From the NCBI GenBank assembly GCA_014729495.1, contig WJJV01000011.1, forward strand, positions 1-17,970: 17,970 nucleotides of DNA, given 5' to 3'. Under the pieces are notes generated by a model, which did not search any database, had not been told where the DNA came from, and saw only the letters and a program-made list of their open reading frames with translations. Position 1 is the first letter of the stretch; each line of letters opens with the position of its first letter. Below are positions 6,028 to 11,445 of the stretch, in pieces. The stretch comes from Candidatus Woesearchaeota archaeon (GTDB lineage Archaea > Nanobdellota > Nanobdellia > Woesearchaeales > UBA12501). The translations under genes and the position numbers were made by a program.

Positions 6028-6909
6028 TCACTCCATCCCCTGCATGGCGATCAGGTCCTCAGTTGTGAGCTTCTCGCCTCTCTTTATCTTATCCTCGACC
6101 TCTTTCTGGATGTTTGAGAGCTTCTTCTTGTTTTTGGCCTGCTTCTCTTTCCTCATGCCTTCCTTTATCTCGCCTGCTTCCACCCTGAGCTTGTTCAGCT
6201 CTATGAGCTTCTCCTGAAGCTTCTCATTGATTTCCTGGAACTTTGATTTTGCCTCATTGAATTTCTGCATGGCCTCTTTCTCTTTCTCCCTGAGCTCGTC
6301 TATTTCCTTTGAATTATCTATCATGCCTGTGTGCTCTTCCTGGCTTGTCTTTGCCTTGTTCTGTATCCTCTTGTGAAGCTCATCTGCCTTTGCCCTGAGC
6401 TTGTCAATCTCTTTTGAGAGCTCATGCACATTGTCAAATACAGAGCTGACCTGCTTTACATCCTCATATTCTTTCTTCATCTCCTTGATCTTCTGCGTTA
6501 GCTTCTGCTCCTGCTTGTAGGGAAGCCCTTCTGTCTCAATCCTGTACTCAAGATTCTCTATCTCTGCCTTTAGCTTTGAGGGATCATCCTTGATCCTGTG
6601 CTTTTTCATCATGTCCCTTTTCTTTGCATTCAGATCCTTTATCTCCTTTACCCTCTTCTTTATCTCATCATTGAGCTCCTTTCTCTTGTCCTTGGATTCC
6701 TTTACCCATCCGGTTATCTCATCCCTATTCTTCTTAGAGCTCTTTATATTCCTGATAAGCTCTATAATCTCTTTAGAAATATTCTCCTTGTTCTTGTACA
6801 AGGACTCTTTCTTGTCATTAATAGAATTAAGCTCTGACCGCAGAGAATCTACATCTTTCCTGCATTTGCTCAGCCTTTCAAATAGCTCTTTCTTATCTTT
6901 ACCTTCCAT
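6028..6909 (-). CDS. Archaeal coiled-coil protein (COG1340 family)
   Basis: A 293-residue protein that is nearly all predicted coiled coil, dominated by Lys and Glu with heptad Leu/Ile, from about residue 5 to 255. A helix break lies near KHRIKDDPSKL (105-115), followed by IENLEYRIETEGLPYKQEQKLTQKIKEM, a segment typical of this family. The C terminus is a small conserved-looking KIKRGEKLTTEDLIAMQG. Members have sometimes been misannotated as phosphoserine phosphatase; no phosphatase motif is present here. Function unknown, possibly structural or ribosome-associated. It is convergent with the barrel-like gene and follows the L1-L10-L12 operon after a terminator hairpin. TATTTTATTA about 20 bp upstream and AAAGTGATCTGA before the ATG are plausible promoter and binding site. 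Confidence 0.85.
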   Translation of the reverse strand: MEGKDKKELFERLSKCRKDVDSLRSELNSINDKKESLYKNKENISKEIIELIRNIKSSKKNRDEITGWVKESKDKRKELNDEIKKRVKEIKDLNAKKRDMMKKHRIKDDPSKLKAEIENLEYRIETEGLPYKQEQKLTQKIKEMKKEYEDVKQVSSVFDNVHELSKEIDKLRAKADELHKRIQNKAKTSQEEHTGMIDNSKEIDELREKEKEAMQKFNEAKSKFQEINEKLQEKLIELNKLRVEAGEIKEGMRKEKQAKNKKKLSNIQKEVEDKIKRGEKLTTEDLIAMQGME

Positions 6910-6937
6910 TCAGATCACTTTCCATTGTAATAAAATA

Positions 6938-6955
6938 GGGTGCTTGACAGCACCC
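6938..6955 (-). terminator. Terminator-like hairpin after the L1-L10-L12 operon
   Basis: A perfect 7-bp stem (GGGTGCT/AGCACCC, + strand) with a 4-base loop lies just after the L12 stop. On the minus strand it is followed directly by TATTTTATT, the U-rich tract needed by archaeal and intrinsic terminators. The same T/A-rich tract may double as the promoter of the coiled-coil gene. Confidence 0.6.
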
Positions 6956-6969
6956 GTTCTAAAAGTGAT

Positions 6970-7284
6970 TTATCCAAAGAGTGATCCAAGACCTGCAGCG
7001 GCCTCTTCTTCTGACTTCTTGTCCTCTTCAGCTTCTTTCTTCTCTTCCTTTGCTTCTCCACCTGCTGCTGGAGCTTCTGCAGCCGGAGCTGCTGTCGCCA
7101 CAGGAGCAGCTGCTGCTTTCTCGACAGCTTCGTCAATATTGACTCCTTCAAGTGCAGCTACAAGAGCCTTTACTCTTGCATCATCCGGCTTAGCGCCTGC
7201 TGCCTCCAGTACCTTCTTGACTGTAGCTTCATCGACTTTTCCACCAGCTTTGTGGATCAGCATTGCTGCGTATACATATTCCAT
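6970..7284 (-). CDS. rpl12: Ribosomal stalk protein P1 (archaeal L12)
   Basis: A 104-residue acidic stalk protein that recruits and activates elongation factors. The N-terminal dimerisation and L10-binding domain (MEYVYAAMLIHKAGG...TVKKVLEAAG...VKALVAALEG) is followed by an Ala/Pro/Glu hinge (from about 55) and the factor-binding end AAAGLGSLFG. GGAGGT at 7293-7298 is a good binding site with 8-base spacing. It lies 21 bp after L10 in the usual archaeal order L1-L10-L12. Confidence 0.96.
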   Translation of the reverse strand: MEYVYAAMLIHKAGGKVDEATVKKVLEAAGAKPDDARVKALVAALEGVNIDEAVEKAAAAPVATAAPAAEAPAAGGEAKEEKKEAEEDKKSEEEAAAGLGSLFG

Positions 7285-7305
7285 CCTGCTCTACCTCCAT
7301 AAATA

Positions 7306-8382
7306 TTATTGATCATCACCTTCAGGCTTTGAAGCCTCAGGTTCATCTTTCTTTTCCTCACCTTCTTTTGGTGATTCTTGAGCTTGTTCCTCTTTATTAT
7401 CCTCAGCGGGTTTCTCTTCAGATGCTTGTTCCTCTGCTTTCTCTTCCTTTTCCTGGGTCTGCTCTTCAGGCTTTGACTCTTCCTTCTTATCCTCAGCAGG
7501 TTTCTCTTCTGCTGGCGCTTCAGGTATGTTCAGTTCTGCTTTCAGAGCCTGCATCTGCCTCTCTGCTTTTCCAAGTACTTCTCCTACTGTCTCATCTGTG
7601 AGTATGTCAGCCTCTCTTGCAAGCGCCTTTGAGTCAGCAGCTGCCTTTATTATCATGAATTCTGTTGTTTCTGGATTCATTATCCCTGCTTCAACAGCAA
7701 GATTGAATGACCACTGATGAGCCTTGGTTATATTATCAATATATTCCTGCTCATCAACTGAGAGTATATTCCTTTCATATATTGAGCCATCTTCATACAT
7801 AGCAGTGACATTGAGGCCGATCTCCATGGGCTCTATGCCCAGTCTTGATAGTATTGAAGCGACATTGGGCTTTATCTCCTCTCCTTCCTTTACAACAACC
7901 TTGTCCTGCTGTATTGCGACCTTTCCATTCTCAACTCCTGTCTTCAGGCCTATTGCTCCGAGCTCTCCTATTACAGGACCTGGTGCAAAGGGGGTCGGAC
8001 CTGCAGTTATCACTATATCCTTTGGAGCTGTCTGCCCTGGCTTTGCAGGAGCAGGAGACTTGCTCTTATTGATTGTCTTGTATATTGCGAAGGGATTCTC
8101 TTTTGTGAACATAAGAGCAGGCATTCCCTTGAGATAAGGCAGCAGTTCCTCAATGCCTTTCTTTTCATCCTTGACCTTGTCTATGGCCAGATTCATCAGC
8201 CTTCTTTTGGTCATGAGTATCTTTACTTTATCCCTGAGCTGTGCTCTCATCTTCTGGAGCTGGGGTGCGGGGAGGTTCTCAACATCCACAGCACCGACTA
8301 TAGGATACTCCTTGAAGAGCTTTACAAGCTCGTCTACAACCTTCTTCTTGTAGTCTGCTGCTCTTGCCTTGTACTCTGCCAT
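7306..8382 (-). CDS. rpl10: Ribosomal protein L10 (P0, uL10) with unusual tail
   Basis: A 358-residue stalk base protein that anchors L12 dimers and binds the GTPase centre of 23S rRNA. The rRNA-binding domain (YKKKVVDELVKLFKEYPIVGAVDVENLPAPQLQKMRAQLRD) and the archaeal insertion (AGPTPFAPGPVIGELGAIGLKTGVENGKVAI) are plain. The helical spine near 240-285 ends in KAERQMQALKAELN. From about 286 to the end is a repetitive Glu/Lys/Pro/Gln tail with two EEKPAED copies, ending EGDDQ. Archaeal P0 normally ends in a GLxxLFG motif like that of L12; it is absent here. The binding site lies in a perfect tandem 13-bp duplication. Confidence 0.95.
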   Translation of the reverse strand: MAEYKARAADYKKKVVDELVKLFKEYPIVGAVDVENLPAPQLQKMRAQLRDKVKILMTKRRLMNLAIDKVKDEKKGIEELLPYLKGMPALMFTKENPFAIYKTINKSKSPAPAKPGQTAPKDIVITAGPTPFAPGPVIGELGAIGLKTGVENGKVAIQQDKVVVKEGEEIKPNVASILSRLGIEPMEIGLNVTAMYEDGSIYERNILSVDEQEYIDNITKAHQWSFNLAVEAGIMNPETTEFMIIKAAADSKALAREADILTDETVGEVLGKAERQMQALKAELNIPEAPAEEKPAEDKKEESKPEEQTQEKEEKAEEQASEEKPAEDNKEEQAQESPKEGEEKKDEPEASKPEGDDQ

Positions 8383-8383
8383 T

Positions 8384-8409
8384 TTATATCCTTAAATTAT
8401 ATCCTTAAA
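8384..8409 (-). repeat. Tandem 13-bp duplication containing the L10 ribosome binding site
   Basis: The + strand reads TTATATCCTTAAA twice, head to tail with no gap (8384-8396 and 8397-8409). On the coding strand each copy supplies an AAGGA, and the nearer one is 6 bases from the L10 ATG. The second copy may be a spare site or a slippage product. Confidence 0.75.
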
Positions 8410-8420
8410 ATACTCTCATA

Positions 8421-9080
8421 CTATTTGATCATGACCGGCTTGCTCATTGTCAACTTTATGAAAACGCTCTTTATGTTGTTCTTCTCAAGAGGAAGATGGT
8501 GTATGAGCTGGTCATAAGCTGTAAGCACGTTCTCTATGACCTGCTTCTCATCCATGTTCTCGTCTCCGACAGGAACCTGTATAAGAGGTCTTTCCTTTGC
8601 ATACAGCCTTATTGTTTTCTGCAGCCTTTCATACAATGGCTTTAGGCTGGCATTAGGAGGAACAACGCACCCAGCCTTTGGATTCGGCATCTTCTTCTTT
8701 GGGCCGAAAACCTTACCGAATGTTGTGGCCACCTGAGGCATTATGTTTGCCTGTGCTATGAAGAAATGGCATTCAGAAGCCAGGTTCTTGATCAGCTTCT
8801 TGTCTTCAGCATATTTCTTGAAATCATGCTGAGGGACTGTCTTGTCACATACCTTCTCAGCTTCTGGCTGCAGTTCAGGCCCTACAAGAGCGCATATATT
8901 GGATTTTCTTCCTTTGCTGTTGTGAAGCTGGACATAAAGGTCAACATGGTTATCTGGCTTCTTGAGATCCAGATTCTTGAGATTTACTATTAAATCAAAG
9001 GTTTGAGTGAAATTCCTCTTCTTAGAACTCTCCTTTAGCTCTTTTATAGCTTCCTTAATCGTATTTTCATCAACTGCCAT
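8421..9080 (-). CDS. rpl1: Ribosomal protein L1 (uL1)
   Basis: A 219-residue large-subunit protein at the L1 stalk, which gates exit of deacylated tRNA. Family segments are FTQTFDLIVNLKNLDLKKPDN at 24-44 (domain I), then AQANIMPQVATTFGKVFGPKKKMPNPKAGC at about 110-139, and the closing strand SVFIKLTMSKPVMIK. Length is normal. In several archaea L1 also represses its own operon by binding its mRNA; the structured leader at 9081-9150 suits that, though the binding motif itself was not verified. It opens the L1-L10-L12 operon; L11, which often precedes L1, is not in the window. Confidence 0.96.
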   Translation of the reverse strand: MAVDENTIKEAIKELKESSKKRNFTQTFDLIVNLKNLDLKKPDNHVDLYVQLHNSKGRKSNICALVGPELQPEAEKVCDKTVPQHDFKKYAEDKKLIKNLASECHFFIAQANIMPQVATTFGKVFGPKKKMPNPKAGCVVPPNASLKPLYERLQKTIRLYAKERPLIQVPVGDENMDEKQVIENVLTAYDQLIHHLPLEKNNIKSVFIKLTMSKPVMIK

Positions 9081-9084
9081 ATAT

Positions 9085-9150
9085 CCACCCTTCTATGGCC
9101 TTGCGGCGATAGTCTACGGGATTACTCGATTCCCCGTCTTTGTATATGTA
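9085..9150 (-). promoter_or_regulatory. Structured 5' leader of the L1 operon
   Basis: The predicted leader of about 70 nt contains two adjacent hairpins on the minus strand. The first has a perfect 5-bp stem, ACGGG/CCCGU (9133-9137 with 9116-9120), and a 12-nt loop. The second has CUAU/AUAG (9109-9112 with 9093-9096), a C-C mismatch, and GCC/GGC closed by a GCAA (GNRA) tetraloop. Three bases separate them. GGGTGG at 9085-9090 is the ribosome binding site, so folding could control translation. L1 autoregulation is known in archaea; its action here is inference. Confidence 0.5.
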
Positions 9151-9171
9151 TATTTGCTAGGGAAAAGAGGG

Positions 9172-9181
9172 GGTTTATAAA
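9172..9181 (-). promoter_or_regulatory. TATA box of the L1-L10-L12 operon
   Basis: The minus strand reads TTTATAAACC, a strong archaeal TATA element. It predicts a transcript start near 9150 and a leader of about 70 nt, long for this genome, where many genes look leaderless. Confidence 0.6.
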
Positions 9182-9197
9182 TGTTTTTGTATTGAAG

Positions 9198-9241
9198 TCC
9201 TCAAAAGAGGAACCAGCAGGGATAAGCTATAATGCCCTGCT
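9198..9241. repeat. Two adjacent inverted repeats between divergent promoters
   Basis: TCCTC-AAAA-GAGGA (9198-9211) is followed four bases later by AGCAGGG with CCCTGCT (9215-9221 and 9235-9241, 13-base loop). They occupy the gap between the L1 operon promoter and the promoter of the gene at 9308, so they could be regulator sites, or a small transcribed structure. No protein-coding frame is evident. The remainder of 9081-9307 holds only the promoters described separately. Confidence 0.4.
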
Positions 9242-9269
9242 AATTTACTCCAGAGTAGTCAATTTGACA

Positions 9270-9280
9270 ATATTTATATA
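9270..9280 (+). promoter_or_regulatory. TATA box of the gene at 9308
   Basis: ATATTTATATA lies about 33 bp before ATG 9308, giving a predicted transcript start near 9300, inside the dyad at 9291-9309. The leader would be very short. Confidence 0.5.
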
Positions 9281-9290
9281 TGAAATCTTA

Positions 9291-9309
9291 ATCTCTGTAT
9301 CTCAGAGAT
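9291..9309. promoter_or_regulatory. Perfect dyad over the transcript start and start codon of the gene at 9308
   Basis: ATCTCTG and CAGAGAT are perfect complements separated by TATCT. The second arm includes the first two bases of the ATG. As DNA it would be a repressor site over the transcription start; as RNA it could hide the start codon only if transcription begins upstream of 9291. No cognate regulator is identified. Confidence 0.45.
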
Positions 9310-10213
9310 GGAATCTGATGAATATCCTGAATATTTTGAATTTGAATTTGAATTGACAGGCCACACATCAGAATCACTGGCTGATCTTATGGCTGATGTC
9401 ATAAATGAGTTTCCTGTTATTGCTCTTGAGGACTTCTGCGGACCAGCTCATGAGTATGATGTATCAAGATACGGGCAGGATATTGGTATGGCAATTGATG
9501 CATATCATCTGTTGTTCACTGAACTGCATATCTATGGTCTTGGCCATGCAACAATGGTTAACAGAGAAGCTCTTATTGAGATTTATGACATTAATTGCCT
9601 TGATTCAAGGATGCATGAGATAGAAACTGTGGATCATACACATGAGTCAGCCAATAGGCTTCTTTCTGCACTTAATCCAACAACATTTGATGTTGAGCTT
9701 TTCTCAAGAAAGAAGGAAGATGCACAGGATTATTATGAAGGAATAATGCCTTTCTTTAAGTACAACACTCTGAAAGAGGAATACTTGCGTATCTGGAAGA
9801 CAGCCATTAAACTCACAGGCATAGAGCCTATTGGCAGGAGTTCTGAGAATGATAATGCGATATTCTATATGATAAGGGATGATATGCTTTATGTATTAGA
9901 TTGCGATTTTGCCACAGAAACTTACTTCTTTTCAGCAAAGAATATTTCAGACGAGGATAATCCCTTGGGAGCAGCCCTTGAAGAGGATATCCTTGACCTG
10001 CATGATATGGATGTAATATCAGACTTTTTCCTTGTAGGCAATCCTGCAGAATCCCTGGATCCTGAGCACATCCTCCATTATGCAGCCACACGCCAGCAGA
10101 TACTATATGATCTTAAGAACAGTGGAGGCCAGATAACTCCTTTGGTACAGGAAGCTCTCCAGGGACTTGATAGTGGGCCTGAAAATAGGGATTTTCCTCC
10201 TGGAAGCTTATAA
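9308..10213 (+). CDS. Acidic protein of unknown function
   Basis: A 301-residue protein that I do not recognise. It has no signal peptide or membrane segment, so it should be cytoplasmic. It is very acidic, beginning MESDEYPEYFEFEFELTG, and has several histidines in the first 120 residues, in AHEYDVSRYG, LHIYGLGHA and VDHTHES. A second half with DNAIFYMIRDDMLYVLDCDFATETYFFSAKNI looks like a small beta-sheet domain, and the Cys/His content does not form a clear zinc motif. Its stop codon abuts the end of the endonuclease gene with no gap, so it was probably tail-to-tail with ppsA before the insertion proposed there. A TATA box and a start-site dyad suggest its own regulation. Confidence 0.65.
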   Translation: MESDEYPEYFEFEFELTGHTSESLADLMADVINEFPVIALEDFCGPAHEYDVSRYGQDIGMAIDAYHLLFTELHIYGLGHATMVNREALIEIYDINCLDSRMHEIETVDHTHESANRLLSALNPTTFDVELFSRKKEDAQDYYEGIMPFFKYNTLKEEYLRIWKTAIKLTGIEPIGRSSENDNAIFYMIRDDMLYVLDCDFATETYFFSAKNISDEDNPLGAALEEDILDLHDMDVISDFFLVGNPAESLDPEHILHYAATRQQILYDLKNSGGQITPLVQEALQGLDSGPENRDFPPGSL

Positions 10214-10246
10214 TTACTGCTTCGGCAGTATTCCCAGTTTCTTTTC
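10214..10246 (-). repeat. Displaced original 3' end of ppsA (inferred), fused to the endonuclease gene
   Basis: Ten codons and TAA encode EKKLGILPKQ, exactly the end of PpsA at 11300-11332. Here the codons are CTG, GGA, ATA, CTG, CCG, AAG, CAG, the style of the ppsA body. Ten of 30 bases differ between the copies, all synonymous, and 9 of 10 codons differ. This is best read as the resident end left behind when an element inserted. Confidence 0.7.
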
Positions 10247-11236
10247 TGTATTTACTATTTTATCCAGAATGTCCTGCCTTTTTTTATGTACTCCAAATCC
10301 GATAACTCTAGAATATCTCTTGATATTCTCTCTGCCTCCAATATATAAGCTCCACATTCCTTCCCTGTTAGACCTACATTTTTTCTTATACTGGATAGCC
10401 AGAATATCCAAGAGTTCACTTATAAAATCAATCTCTTTTTGGTTTTTCATCTCAATTCTTACATATTTACTTCTATTGCAATATGCAGTTCCTTCTCCAA
10501 TCATCATGCCTCTGACATAAGCAGCTGCTAATTTCTCATTATTCTTAGTGGCTTCTTTTATAGTCTCTTCTAAAGTTAAGACTAAATCAATGATAATGGC
10601 TTGATCTAAACATACTCTATACTTTATTTGTTTATTATGATATCCTCTGCTAAATCTGACTTTTTCTTTATTCAGACTTAGTTTCTTGATTATCTTTTTT
10701 TTACATTCTTCTGACAACTTCATATTCTCCGGAAAAACTACATTTACAGAATAAGGACAATCAGTGAAAAAGTTATCTAACCAGTTCATGTAATGTTTGA
10801 TAACACATAACTCTGAATTGGTGAACCTTAATTTACGGGGCTTTTTCTTTCCGTTGAACCCAGTGTCGCCTTCTGCCAAATATAATGCGTATCCTTCCAC
10901 AAAGAAATCATTTAATGCAATATTCTTAGGTATCTTTAAGCCTTGCTTTCTATGAGAACCCCAATGATAAAATCCTTTAATCTCTTTTGATACATCTTCC
11001 TCAGGAATATCTAAACTATTTGCGATCTTAAGCAGTCTATTGTAATTATGATACTTCTTTCTCTGAAAAGCCCACTTAAAGGTAACATAGTTTATTCTTG
11101 ATACTTTTCTGTTATAGGCTTTAATAGATCCATAATCTTGAATTATCTTTTCTCTCAAGTAATCTGTGAAATTCTTGCTTACTTCTACATAAATCATATC
11201 AAAATTCCTGAGAAGATAATGGATTTGAATCTTCAT
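10214..11236 (-). CDS. LAGLIDADG-type homing endonuclease, C terminus fused to a ppsA-derived tag
   Basis: A 340-residue protein with two LAGLIDADG-like helices: EGYALYLAEGDTG near 114-126 and AAAYVRGMMIGEGTA near 237-251, each carrying the acidic residues (E122/D124 and E248) expected at the active site. Residues 25-105 form a basic N-terminal region with a likely helix-turn-helix (SIKAYNRKVSRINYVTFKWAFQ, LLKIANSLDIPEEDV). Family homology appears to end near KRQDILDKIV (328); the last ten residues, EKKLGILPKQ, copy the end of PpsA. The gene uses more AT-rich codons than neighbours and lies 63 bp after ppsA on the same strand. No intein or intron boundaries are seen, so it is free-standing. 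Start uncertain: ATG 11197 is an alternative. Confidence 0.82.
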   Translation of the reverse strand: MKIQIHYLLRNFDMIYVEVSKNFTDYLREKIIQDYGSIKAYNRKVSRINYVTFKWAFQRKKYHNYNRLLKIANSLDIPEEDVSKEIKGFYHWGSHRKQGLKIPKNIALNDFFVEGYALYLAEGDTGFNGKKKPRKLRFTNSELCVIKHYMNWLDNFFTDCPYSVNVVFPENMKLSEECKKKIIKKLSLNKEKVRFSRGYHNKQIKYRVCLDQAIIIDLVLTLEETIKEATKNNEKLAAAYVRGMMIGEGTAYCNRSKYVRIEMKNQKEIDFISELLDILAIQYKKKCRSNREGMWSLYIGGRENIKRYSRVIGFGVHKKRQDILDKIVNTEKKLGILPKQ

Positions 11237-11445
11237 AGAAACTATCTTTATCTAAATCTTAATAAGCCTTATGTCCACACAAGTCCACTGTCCAGTGCCT
11301 TATTGTTTTGGTAGGATACCTAATTTTTTCTCGCTTTTTGCTATAGCAATCTTTGTTTTCACAATTGCATCAGGACTTAATGATATTGAATGAATTCCGG
11401 TTTCAACCAAAAATTGTGCAAATTCCGGAAAAGTGGAAGGTGCGT
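10247..11445 (-). mobile_element. Homing element: replacement ppsA 3' segment plus endonuclease gene
   Basis: The inferred unit runs from the recoded ppsA 3' block (about 11300-11445), through a 63-bp spacer, to the end of the endonuclease domain near 10247. Entry at the conserved GICGDAPS region of ppsA would bring its own coding end, so PpsA remains full length. The spacer contains CACTG-TC-CAGTG (11286-11297) and ATAAG-C-CTTAT (11262-11272). The 11445 boundary is approximate and based on codon choice; the 10247 boundary is set by the duplicated tail. Confidence 0.55.
11300..11445 (-). other. Recoded 3' block of ppsA
   Basis: The block encodes residues from about 765 to 813, just after the catalytic Cys764. 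Its codons (TTG, TTA, TTA, CTA for Leu; CAA for Gln; mostly AAA for Lys) contrast with the CTN, CAG and AAG that dominate upstream. It is the proposed repair segment carried by the homing element, making the site resistant to the nuclease while keeping the protein intact. Its left edge is judged by eye. Confidence 0.5.

Noticed and set aside
6028..6909. Phosphoserine phosphatase
   Set aside because: Related coiled-coil proteins carry this label in places, but there is no HAD-type DxD motif or catalytic domain, only coiled coil.
9091..9140. tRNA gene, suggested by CTCGATTCC near a short stem
   Set aside because: There is no acceptor stem, no D arm and no proper 7-base T loop; the pairing is better explained as two hairpins in the L1 leader.
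10214..11300. Intein or intron inside ppsA
   Set aside because: The ppsA frame is complete with its own stop at 11300, the endonuclease has a separate start, and no intein splice motifs or exon-like continuation are seen.
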